From contig NZ_CP195303.1 in assembly GCF_051245535.1 (NCBI RefSeq), positions 248,001-312,000 on the forward strand: a stretch of DNA of 64,000 bases. The letters run 5' to 3'. The stretch comes from Micavibrio aeruginosavorus_D. Lineage in GTDB: Bacteria; Pseudomonadota; Alphaproteobacteria; Micavibrionales; Micavibrionaceae. The number at the start of each line of letters is the position of its first letter. Position 1 is the stretch's first letter. This document shows, piece by piece, positions 25,515-33,154 of the stretch. The notes under the pieces are model-generated. The model searched no databases. It saw nothing but the letters and a program-made list of their open reading frames with translations, and was not told the DNA's origin. A program made the position numbers and the translations under genes.

Positions 25515-27572
25515 ATGACCAAATCAGCCCCAACCACCCCCGATTCGCCGCCCGGCCCGGATTTTGTCCGGCCCTTCAAAATCGTGTCCGAATACAAACC
25601 CGCGGGGGACCAGCCGACGGCGATTGCCGAACTGGTCGCCGGAATCAATGATGGGGTGACGGATCAAGTGCTGCTGGGCGTGACCGGTTCGGGCAAAACC
25701 TTCACCATGGCCCATGTGATCGAGGCGACGCAGCGCCCGGCGCTGATCCTCGCGCCCAATAAAACGCTGGCGGCGCAATTATACGGGGAAATGAAATCCT
25801 TCTTCCCCGAAAACGCGGTGGAATATTTCGTATCGTATTACGATTATTACCAGCCCGAGGCCTATGTACCGCGGACCGATACATTCATCGAAAAAGATTC
25901 GTCGATCAACGAACAGATCGACCGGATGCGCCACGCCGCCACCCGCGCGATTTTTGAACGGCGCGATTGCATTATCGTGGCATCCGTATCCTGTATCTAC
26001 GGTATCGGGTCGAAAGAAGATTATCAGGCGATGATCGTCGATTTGAAAAAAGGCGACCAGATCAATCGTCAGGAACTGATCCAGCAATTGATCGCCCTGC
26101 AATATAAACGCAATGATCTGGCCTTTGAACGCGGCACGTTCCGCGTGCGCGGCGATACGGTGGAATTGTTCCCGGCCCACTATGAGGATAAAGCGTGGCG
26201 GTTCTCCCTGTTCGGGGATGAATTGGAAAACGTCACGGAATTTGACCCGCTGACGGGCGAAAAATTCCTGACCCTCAACGCCGTGCGCGTTTACGCCAAC
26301 AGCCACTACATCACCCCCGGCCCGACGATGGAACAGGCGATCCGCAATATCAAAGCGGATTTAAAAACCCGTCTGGCCGAATTCCGGGAGCAGGGCAAGC
26401 TGCTGGAAGCCCAGCGTCTGGAACAACGCACGCAATTCGATCTGGAAATGCTGGCCGCCACGGGCATGTGCGCGGGCATTGAAAACTATTCCCGGTATTT
26501 AACGGGCCGCGCGCCGGGCCAGGCCCCGCCGACCTTGTTCGAATATCTGCCCAAGGATGCGCTGATCTTTCTGGATGAAAGCCACGTCATGGTGCCGCAA
26601 ATTGGCGGCATGTATAACGGCGACCGGGCACGAAAAACGACCTTGTCGGAATACGGGTTCCGCTTGCCCTCCGCCATGGATAACCGCCCGCTGAAATTCG
26701 ATGAATGGAACGCGATGCGGGGGCAGAGCATTTTTGTCTCCGCCACACCCGGCCCATGGGAACTGGAACAGACCAAGGGTGTGTTCTCCGAACAAGTGGT
26801 CCGCCCCACGGGCCTGACCGATCCACCGGTCGAAATTCGCCCGACCACGCATCAGGTCGATGATCTGATGGGGGAATGCAAACGCGTGGTGGCCAAGGGT
26901 GGCCGCGCGCTGGTGACTACGCTGACCAAGAAAATGGCGGAGGACCTGACCGAATATCTGGCCGAAAACGGGTTGAAAGTCCGGTATCTGCACAGTGATA
27001 TTGATACGCTGGAACGCATTGAAATTATCCGCGATCTGCGCCTTGGTGCGTTTGATATTCTGGTGGGCATCAACCTGCTGCGCGAAGGGTTGGACATTCC
27101 TGAATGCCATCTGGTCGCCATTCTGGATGCGGATAAAGAAGGTTTCCTGCGCTCCCGCACGTCCTTGATCCAGACCATTGGCCGTGCCGCCCGGAACGTG
27201 GACGGCAAGGCGGTGCTGTACGCCGATCGCATGACCAAGTCGATGCAGGCCGCGATTGATGAAACCGACCGCCGCCGCGAAAAACAAAAAATCTACAACG
27301 CCGAACATGGCATTACCCCGGAATCAATCCGCAAAGCCATCGGCGATGTGATGAACAGCGTTTATGAACGCGGCGACCATGTGACGGTCAAACGCACGGA
27401 TGTCGATGGCGAAGAACTCTCATCGCCCGCAGCCATCGCCAAAAAAATCAAACTGCTCGAAGACAAAATGCGCACCGCCGCCGCCAACCTCGAATTCGAG
27501 GAGGCCGCCAAACTCCGCGACCATATCCGCAAGCTGGAAGCGATGGATCTGGCGGTACGGGGCGGGGAATAA
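25515..27572 (+). CDS. uvrB: UvrABC system protein B
   Basis: 685 residues from the ATG at 25515. An ATG six bases earlier overlaps a good -10 element and is less likely. Walker A GVTGSGKTFTMAHV, the beta-hairpin region (YYDYYQPEAYVPRTDTFIEK), FLDESHVMVPQIGGMYNGD, SATPGPWELEQTKG and QTIGRAARNVDGKA are all intact. The C-terminal UVR coiled coil that binds UvrC is present (EDKMRTAAANLEFEEAAKLR). UvrB verifies damage in nucleotide excision repair; uvrC is also in this window (42384). Confidence 0.97.
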   Translation: MTKSAPTTPDSPPGPDFVRPFKIVSEYKPAGDQPTAIAELVAGINDGVTDQVLLGVTGSGKTFTMAHVIEATQRPALILAPNKTLAAQLYGEMKSFFPENAVEYFVSYYDYYQPEAYVPRTDTFIEKDSSINEQIDRMRHAATRAIFERRDCIIVASVSCIYGIGSKEDYQAMIVDLKKGDQINRQELIQQLIALQYKRNDLAFERGTFRVRGDTVELFPAHYEDKAWRFSLFGDELENVTEFDPLTGEKFLTLNAVRVYANSHYITPGPTMEQAIRNIKADLKTRLAEFREQGKLLEAQRLEQRTQFDLEMLAATGMCAGIENYSRYLTGRAPGQAPPTLFEYLPKDALIFLDESHVMVPQIGGMYNGDRARKTTLSEYGFRLPSAMDNRPLKFDEWNAMRGQSIFVSATPGPWELEQTKGVFSEQVVRPTGLTDPPVEIRPTTHQVDDLMGECKRVVAKGGRALVTTLTKKMAEDLTEYLAENGLKVRYLHSDIDTLERIEIIRDLRLGAFDILVGINLLREGLDIPECHLVAILDADKEGFLRSRTSLIQTIGRAARNVDGKAVLYADRMTKSMQAAIDETDRRREKQKIYNAEHGITPESIRKAIGDVMNSVYERGDHVTVKRTDVDGEELSSPAAIAKKIKLLEDKMRTAAANLEFEEAAKLRDHIRKLEAMDLAVRGGE

Positions 27573-27700
27573 TTTCGATTATATGAAAACAATATAGCCC
27601 CCCTTTGCATTCAGATTCACAGCGTGTACACTGTGCTTGTGCGTTCGCACGATCTTTGATTTATCCGCCTGATGAATTTTTCACCTTTGGGGGTTTGCCC

Positions 27701-27979
27701 ATGCCGTCTTTGAAGACTCTGATTCTGGTTTCTGCCGCCGCGCCGATGTTGTTTCTGGCTGCGTGTGATGGGTATGAAGCTGTTGAGATGACCAACATGG
27801 TTCCGTATACGATGGAACGTACAGCAGGCAAGGGCGTGATGTATGTGCGCGCCGCGATGATGCCGGCCAAGGGTGCGGTGACTGCGCCCGTTGCGCCGCC
27901 ACCACCCGTCGCTGAACCGGTGGTACAGACCCCGCCGCAGGACGCGGACAAGGTGTTCACCACCAAGATGGGCAAATAG
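27701..27979 (+). CDS. Small lipoprotein of unknown function
   Basis: 92 residues from the ATG at 27701, which has GGGGG upstream; a longer frame to 27605 lacks sense before the signal. The lipobox FLAAC-D at the end of the hydrophobic stretch marks a lipoprotein. Aspartate at +2 would favour inner-membrane retention under the E. coli rule. The mature part is Pro/Ala-rich (VAPPPPVAEPVVQTPPQD) and probably flexible. No family recognised. Confidence 0.7.
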   Translation: MPSLKTLILVSAAAPMLFLAACDGYEAVEMTNMVPYTMERTAGKGVMYVRAAMMPAKGAVTAPVAPPPPVAEPVVQTPPQDADKVFTTKMGK

Positions 27980-28041
27980 TTTTTCCGCTGCGTATCTATG
28001 GCCCGTCTCCCTTCGACGGGCCAACCCTCTTCAACTTTGCG

Positions 28042-28074
28042 AATCCCCGCCGGATTTTTGGCGGGGATTTTTTT
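28042..28074 (+). terminator. Terminator of the lipoprotein gene
   Basis: Perfect 10-bp stem (28042-28051 with 28060-28069), then a run of T to 28074. Confidence 0.9.
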
Positions 28075-28120
28075 AATTTGCATGTGCGGATTGCGATTTA
28101 TTTTGCGTCCCTTTTATTGA

Positions 28121-28187
28121 GGCATTCCCGCGAAAGCGGGAATCCATGCCCCGCAGCCCTATGGATTCCCGCTTTCGCGGGAATGCC
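28121..28187. repeat. Palindromic repeat, perfect 27-bp arms
   Basis: Arms 28121-28147 and 28161-28187 are exact reverse complements around a 13-nt loop. The arm core CATTCCCGCGAAAGCGGGAA is shared with the copy at 37506-37580. Confidence 0.9.
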
Positions 28188-28506
28188 AATCAAGGGAAAA
28201 AGTTTAAAAACCCCAATAAAACCGCATGTTTTTGCATCCCCCAAAATTGCATCAAAATTGATCCATTTTTGAAATGGTTTTGATTCTGATTTGTCGCGTG
28301 TGTGATTGAAAAGTTACGCCGCCTTAAGCGAAAGTGATTTAACATAACTTCTGTAGGGTCGTTGATCCACGGGGTTTGCGGATCGCAAAAATTCAGACAG
28401 GTTGAGTTGAATTGCTTTCAATTCGGATTTTGCGAACTGCCTTTTATTCACGTTGTAAACCTGTCGCCAAATACTCCTCCAGGATGAAAGGGGAAAGGTG
28501 GGTGTC

Positions 28507-28866
28507 ATGACAATCACTGTCGAAACCTGTTTGGTGGTCGCATTGGCTTTTGCCGTGTTTGCTGCCGTAATGACGGTCGGGTCCAGCGTGGTGCTGGGCA
28601 TTGGCTATGAACGTTTGCGCCACGGGTTCGAAACGATCCGTAAGCAAACGGGCTTTTTCAGCGATCAGATTTATCAGTTGGACCAGCGTGTGGACACGCT
28701 GGAGCGGAATGACGGTCAACCGTTGCGCCCGAATACAACGGACAAGACCGATACGCCGGATAACCATATCCATGCGCCAAAGGACTCTCCCGGTGTGCTG
28801 GTGGCTTCCAAGGCTGAAGCCATGCTGCTGGAAGGCGATTTCCGGACGGGGATGCGGTTACACTAA
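28507..28866 (+). CDS. Single-pass membrane protein with a short coiled coil
   Basis: 119 residues from the ATG at 28507, with GGTGGG upstream; a GTG nine bases earlier is possible. One N-terminal transmembrane helix (CLVVALAFAVFAAVMTVGSS) is followed by a heptad-like segment (FFSDQIYQLDQRVDTLERND) and a polar tail. No family recognised. It has its own terminator (28907-28939). Confidence 0.65.
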   Translation: MTITVETCLVVALAFAVFAAVMTVGSSVVLGIGYERLRHGFETIRKQTGFFSDQIYQLDQRVDTLERNDGQPLRPNTTDKTDTPDNHIHAPKDSPGVLVASKAEAMLLEGDFRTGMRLH

Positions 28867-28906
28867 AGCCGCGATCCGGGAATAGGCTCGAATAATCTGG
28901 AACCAG

Positions 28907-28939
28907 AACAGGGGCGATCCAAACGGGTCGCCCCTGTTT
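28907..28939 (+). terminator. Terminator of the 28507-28866 gene
   Basis: Perfect 11-bp stem (28907-28917 with 28928-28938), followed by TTTCCTTT. Confidence 0.8.
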
Positions 28940-28961
28940 CCTTTGTGCCCCGGACCGGACA

Positions 28962-29000
28962 TCCCCCCACCCTGACCCTCCCCCCTTGAAAGGGGGGAGG
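28962..29000. repeat. Solitary C/G-rich palindromic repeat, related to the ends of the priA element
   Basis: TCCCCCCACC, then an 11-bp hairpin (28977-28987 with 28990-29000). Over its first 25 bp it matches the left terminal repeat of the 2267-2662 element with about four mismatches. Here it stands alone with no gene attached. Confidence 0.7.
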
Positions 29001-29082
29001 AGATTAAGGGAAAGACGGGGGATTTTTGTGGTTTTTGGGCTCTTCCCGGTGCTATAAACGGGGCCAGATAAGGAGCTTCACC

Positions 29083-29781
29083 ATGACCAACGCCGCCGCC
29101 ATCGCCAATGATCAATCGTCCAGCACACTGGGCAGCTATCTGGACCGTCTGGCCCAGAATTTTGCGATTGAGATTACGCCGGAACCGCAAGCCGCCCCGG
29201 ATTGGGACCGTTATGTGATGACATCCGCCGTGTGCAAGGCCGTGATGAACGATGTTCTGGCCGCGGCCGGGTTTGACGATGGTGTGGTTGGTTTGACCCG
29301 TCGCCAATTGGCGTTCTGCGTCATGGTTGATGTTATTTTGGCGCGCTTCATTGCGGGCAAGGTGAATTTGCCGACGCATGAACTGGCCGCGATGAAAGCC
29401 GCCGCCGAACTGGCGCGCGATCACGATGTCATGGGCAATCTGGATGTTTTGTCCCGCGTTGTTGAATACGGCATTGCGTGGCTGGGCTATATGGAGAAGG
29501 GCGGCAAGGGCGAAGACGGCGTGGCGTTTGTTGAATCGCTGGAACGTCTGCTGGCGGCTTATGCTGAAAACCCGGGTGCCGGTCTGCCGGACAAGCTGGT
29601 CAGCGGTGTGCAATCCCTGCTGGAAAGCGTGGGACAGGAAGCGGACCCGGTTGAACTCTCCGATGATTATGATTCATCCCCGTCTGTGGGCGGCTGCTGT
29701 GGTGGCGGGGCCAAGGCGGCGTCTGAAGACAGCGAATCGTCTCAAGGTGGCTGCTGTGGCGGCGGATGTGGCTGCGGCTAG
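29083..29781 (+). CDS. Unknown protein with a Cys/Gly-rich C-terminal tail
   Basis: 232 residues. The ATG at 29083 has AAGGAG upstream. The body (about 1-200) is helical and has no signal peptide or membrane segment. The last 30 residues hold GGCCGGG, an acidic Ser-rich spacer, then GGCCGGGCGCG: six cysteines in CC and CxC patterns typical of metal-binding tails. No family recognised. It ends 125 bp before a nicotianamine-synthase-like gene on the same strand, so a role in handling a soft metal (Cu, Zn, Ni) is plausible. The gap contains a Fur-box-like site, so the two may be separately controlled. Confidence 0.75.
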   Translation: MTNAAAIANDQSSSTLGSYLDRLAQNFAIEITPEPQAAPDWDRYVMTSAVCKAVMNDVLAAAGFDDGVVGLTRRQLAFCVMVDVILARFIAGKVNLPTHELAAMKAAAELARDHDVMGNLDVLSRVVEYGIAWLGYMEKGGKGEDGVAFVESLERLLAAYAENPGAGLPDKLVSGVQSLLESVGQEADPVELSDDYDSSPSVGGCCGGGAKAASEDSESSQGGCCGGGCGCG

Positions 29782-29833
29782 ATCCCTGATCTAAAACCTC
29801 ATTTTATCTGTTTGCATTTACGGGCCCGATCCT

Positions 29834-29852
29834 GTAAATGAAAATCATTCGC
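29834..29852 (+). promoter_or_regulatory. Fur-box-like operator upstream of the nicotianamine-synthase-like gene
   Basis: GTAAATGAAAATCATTCGC matches the E. coli Fur box GATAATGATAATCATTATC at 14 of 19 positions and has a perfect AATGA-AAA-TCATT core palindrome. It lies 54 bp before the start codon. Confidence 0.5.
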
Positions 29853-29906
29853 ATTTCCTCGGTGTGGGGAAGGCGGCGGGTGTTTCTTTGAAGGTACGGG
29901 CCAACC

Positions 29907-30749
29907 ATGGCACAGAATACGGCGCTTTCTTTTCCGGTTTCGCATCACGATCTGTTGCTGTCGCATTTCCGTGTGGCGCACGATGTGTTGCTGAGCGAAC
30001 GCGATCTGTCTCCCCGTAACCCGAAAATCAATTCCTGCCTGTCTGCCTTTGTCGCGGCGGTTCTGGATTGTCATTGCCATGATGCATGCGACCTGCTGGA
30101 CCTGCCGGAAGTGATTGCCAAGCGCGATAGAATTTTGCCCAAGCTGGCGCAGGCCGAATACGAGATGGAAAAATTCTTCGCGCTGGATTTCGCCGCGCAG
30201 GATGTTTTGACGGATACGGATCTGGATCACTTTATCTATCGCGACAATTACGTTGAACTGGTCGCCGAAGAAATTGATGCCGCCCGTGCGGCCAATGTTC
30301 TGCCGCATGATCGCCCGGTTGTGTTCGTTGGCGCGGGTCCGTTGCCGTTCAGCGCCATCGACATGCACAAACAAACCGGTTTGAAAATGATCTGCATTGA
30401 TTCCGATGCGGATGCCGTGGCGCTTTCACGCAAGATGATTGCGGCGCTGGGGATGCAGGACGCGATCGAAGTTGTGCAAGCGTCTGGCGAAGATTTTGAT
30501 TACAGCGGTGCCGGTCTGGTGATGGTTGCGGCACTGGTCAGCGCAAAGGATAACGTGCTGGCCCGCGTGCGTGATACGGCACCGGGCGTGGCGCTGGCCG
30601 TGCGTTCGGCGGAGGGTGTGCGCACCTTGCTGTATGAACAGGCCGATGAACGCGCGATGGACCGGGCCGGGTATGATTACGCCGGGAAAAGCCGCATCAC
30701 CGATACTATCATCAATACGACGCTGTTTTTCCAACCGCGCCCCGTTTGA
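29907..30749 (+). CDS. Nicotianamine-synthase-like enzyme (aminobutanoyltransferase family)
   Basis: 280 residues. The middle carries the SAM-binding signature of the NAS/CntL family (VVFVGAGPLPFSAIDMHKQ), followed by an acidic strand end (MICIDSDADAVALSRKM) and VMVAALVSAKDNVLARV, ALAVRSAEGVRTLLYEQ. These match plant and archaeal nicotianamine synthases in order and spacing. Family members move aminobutanoyl groups from SAM: plant enzymes join three, bacterial CntL enzymes add one to an amino acid such as D-His or L-His. The helical N-terminal domain (1-115) has a Cys/His-rich patch (DCHCHDACD). The CntM opine dehydrogenase partner and the exporter are not seen nearby. Confidence 0.78.
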   Translation: MAQNTALSFPVSHHDLLLSHFRVAHDVLLSERDLSPRNPKINSCLSAFVAAVLDCHCHDACDLLDLPEVIAKRDRILPKLAQAEYEMEKFFALDFAAQDVLTDTDLDHFIYRDNYVELVAEEIDAARAANVLPHDRPVVFVGAGPLPFSAIDMHKQTGLKMICIDSDADAVALSRKMIAALGMQDAIEVVQASGEDFDYSGAGLVMVAALVSAKDNVLARVRDTAPGVALAVRSAEGVRTLLYEQADERAMDRAGYDYAGKSRITDTIINTTLFFQPRPV

Positions 30750-31072
30750 TCCGCGTGCGAATCGCACCCTGAAACCGCGTCATTTTAGCCCTGTAAATCC
30801 GACCCCAAAGGGGTGCGGAGGGATGCTGGTTGTTGCGCTGCATATATCGCATTGCGGGGTAATATAATTACACCACGCATTCATTTTGAAACATATCCTT
30901 GCGCGATGGGCGTGCAAAACGTCTGAAAGACGTGCTTTTTCGTAAGAGCGGGCCGTGCTGAGCGCGCCGTATGCTATCGCGCCGCAAAACAGAATAATCG
31001 TGACGGATATGCGGGGTTGTGTTGATCTGAGCCCACTTTGTAAGGATTTCTCACATCTAAAAGGAGATATTG
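30750..31072 (+). other. Intergenic region of 323 bp
   Basis: No gene seen. A short 6-bp hairpin (30919-30924 with 30928-30933) followed by a T run to 30940 may end the upstream gene. The leader of the dehydrogenase gene with AAGGAG (31061-31066) occupies the right end. Confidence 0.45.
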
Positions 31073-32263
31073 ATGACTCTGACCATCAATACGATGACCG
31101 ACACTCTGAAAGATCACCCGGCATTTGACGGTCACGAAACCGTGATCATGGCCGAGGATACCGATATCGGATTCAAGGCGTTTATCGCCGTTCACAATAC
31201 ATCGCGCGGCCAGGCGCTGGGCGGTTGCCGTTACTGGTCCCGCTACCGCAATGATGACGAAGCCATCACCGATGTGCTGCGCCTGTCCCGCGGCATGACC
31301 TATAAAAACGCTGTGGCGGATCTGCCGCTGGGCGGTGGTAAAAGCGTGATCGTCGGCACCCCCGGCACACGTCACCCGACCGCAGAAATGATGCAAGCGG
31401 TTGCCAAGGCCGTGAACGCCATTTACGGCCAGTACGTCACCGCCGAAGATGTGGGCATGAGCGTTGATCACATGTTGATCGCGCGCGGTGTAACCCGTCA
31501 CGTTGCGGGCCTGCCGATTGAAATTGCGGGTGGCCATGCCATGCCGGACGGGTTGAACCCGGCCGATTACCCGCACGCCGATCCGTCCCCGTACACGGCC
31601 TATGGCACGTTCCAGAGCGTTCGCGCCGCCGTGAAACACAAAATGGGCCGCGACGATCTGACCGGTCTGACCGTGTCGGTGAAGGGCTACGGCAACGTCG
31701 CCCGCACGCTGTGCAAATATCTGGCCGATGCCGGTGCGGTTGTGACCGTATCCGAAATCGACGATGGCCGTATTGCCCAAGCCAAAGAAGACGGCTTTGC
31801 CGTTCTGGACAAGGGCTTGGACATCATGGCGCACAAGGCCGACATCTATGCCCCGTGCGCGCTGGGTGGTGACATCACCCCGGACAGCATCGATCTGCTG
31901 GTGTCGGCGGGCGTGAAAATCGTGGCGGGTTGTGCCAACAACCAATTGGCCGTGATTGACCGCGATTCCAAACTGCTGACCGGCAAGGGCATCTTGTATG
32001 CGCCGGACTATGTGGCGAATGCGGGCGGCGTGATTGCCGTGGGCATGCAACATGTCTGGAGCGATGTTCCGAACGCGGCTACGTTCCCGACCCATGACAA
32101 AACCATGATGCGGGTTGGCAACATCTATAAAACCCTGCTGGAAATCTTTGCCCGCGCTGAATCCGAGGGCAAAACAACCGCACAAGTGGCCGATGAAATC
32201 GCCCGCGAACGCTTCTCGGTTGGCAAGTCCGGCAAGGTTGAAATGGTCGCTGTCGCGGCCTAA
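31073..32263 (+). CDS. Leucine (branched-chain/phenylalanine) dehydrogenase family enzyme
   Basis: 396 residues. AAGGAG precedes the ATG at 31073. N-terminal catalytic domain: GQALGGCRYW, SRGMTYKNAVADLPLGGGKS with the catalytic lysines. Rossmann domain: GLTVSVKGYGNVARTLCKYL, YAPCALGGDI and GCANNQLA. The family deaminates branched-chain or aromatic amino acids to 2-oxo acids with NAD. It is somewhat longer than the usual 350-365 residues. Exact substrate cannot be read from the sequence. For an organism feeding on protein it would be a catabolic entry point. Confidence 0.88.
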   Translation: MTLTINTMTDTLKDHPAFDGHETVIMAEDTDIGFKAFIAVHNTSRGQALGGCRYWSRYRNDDEAITDVLRLSRGMTYKNAVADLPLGGGKSVIVGTPGTRHPTAEMMQAVAKAVNAIYGQYVTAEDVGMSVDHMLIARGVTRHVAGLPIEIAGGHAMPDGLNPADYPHADPSPYTAYGTFQSVRAAVKHKMGRDDLTGLTVSVKGYGNVARTLCKYLADAGAVVTVSEIDDGRIAQAKEDGFAVLDKGLDIMAHKADIYAPCALGGDITPDSIDLLVSAGVKIVAGCANNQLAVIDRDSKLLTGKGILYAPDYVANAGGVIAVGMQHVWSDVPNAATFPTHDKTMMRVGNIYKTLLEIFARAESEGKTTAQVADEIARERFSVGKSGKVEMVAVAA

Positions 32264-32288
32264 TCACCCCGATTTTACGAATTCGTTT

Positions 32289-32315
32289 AAAAGCCCCGGG
32301 AAACCGGGGCTTTTT
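32289..32315 (+). terminator. Terminator of the dehydrogenase gene
   Basis: Perfect 11-bp stem with GAAA loop (32289-32299 with 32304-32314) and a T run. Confidence 0.9.
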
Positions 32316-32392
32316 GATTTGGGCTTGGCCCAGAAGGGGGGACGCGGTAAACTGGCCATAATGTTTCCAAGCCGAATGAAGGTTGCCCCTCA

Positions 32393-33154
32393 ATGATCTG
32401 GTTTATGCTCTGGCTTTTGCTGTCCGCCTTTGTGCTGGGCGCGTTTTTCTGGTCCATCCGCATTTTGATGGGTCAAAAACGGGCGTGGAAGAATTTTGCC
32501 ACGAAACTGGGCCTGCAATATGGGACGGGCGGTCGCTTGCTCGCCTCGCCTGAAATTACGGGCACGATTGATGGATTGCGTTTGAACATGTTTACCGAAC
32601 GCCGGGCCGCGAACGACGCGCGCGGGGAACGGTTTGTGACGGCGATTGAATTGGTGATGTCCAGTGCCATGCCCATGTCCGGCGCGATTTGCACCGCATC
32701 CATGGCCGAGATGGTGGGGGCCTTGCGTCTGGATGACGTGACCGTGCCCGAAGGCATTGCCGAATGGGATGCGGGCTGGCGCGTACGCAGTGACAATGTC
32801 GATCTGATGCAACGGTTCTTAACACCGTTGCGCTGTGACATTCTGAAGAAAATATTCCGTATGAAGGTGCTGGCGGCGTTGTATATCTTCGATCGCCGCG
32901 AATGTGTCCTGCGGATTGAAACAAGCGATCCGCTCAACAACATCGACAAGATGGAAAAAATCATCCGCGGGTTTATCCCGATGGTGAAATCCATGGCACT
33001 GACGGCGGAAGAGCGCGCGAACATGCCCGCTGCGCCGGAAGACGTGCAACAGCCGGCCCCAGCCGCCGTGCCGCCAGCGCCACAGGAAGAGCCGCGTTCT
33101 TACGCGCCTCAGGGGCTGGATGAAAACGCAACCAATCCGTCGACGGAAAACTGA
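32393..33154 (+). CDS. Membrane-anchored protein of unknown function
   Basis: 253 residues. One N-terminal transmembrane helix (WFMLWLLLSAFVLGAFFW) is followed by a soluble, probably cytoplasmic domain (about 30-205) that contains KNFATKLGLQYGTGGRLLAS and ends in a Pro/Gln/Ala-rich disordered tail. No family recognised. The last 46 bp overlap the convergent glucosidase gene, in a part where this protein is disordered. Confidence 0.65.
   Translation: MIWFMLWLLLSAFVLGAFFWSIRILMGQKRAWKNFATKLGLQYGTGGRLLASPEITGTIDGLRLNMFTERRAANDARGERFVTAIELVMSSAMPMSGAICTASMAEMVGALRLDDVTVPEGIAEWDAGWRVRSDNVDLMQRFLTPLRCDILKKIFRMKVLAALYIFDRRECVLRIETSDPLNNIDKMEKIIRGFIPMVKSMALTAEERANMPAAPEDVQQPAPAAVPPAPQEEPRSYAPQGLDENATNPSTEN

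Larger units (their letters stand above)
27980..28506. other. Intergenic region of 527 bp
   Basis: It contains a hairpin at 28000-28022 (8-bp stem), a strong terminator at 28042-28074, a perfect palindromic repeat at 28121-28187 and an AT-richer stretch (28190-28320). I see no convincing gene. Confidence 0.6.

Noticed and set aside
28314..28601. 95-codon minus-strand frame before and across the start of the 28507 gene
   Set aside because: Part is antisense to the membrane-protein gene; the remainder has no start codon of its own and no ribosome site.
30974..32185. 403-codon minus-strand frame opposite the dehydrogenase gene
   Set aside because: Shadow of a highly biased coding sequence; no recognisable motif, no ribosome site, and the plus-strand gene is certain.
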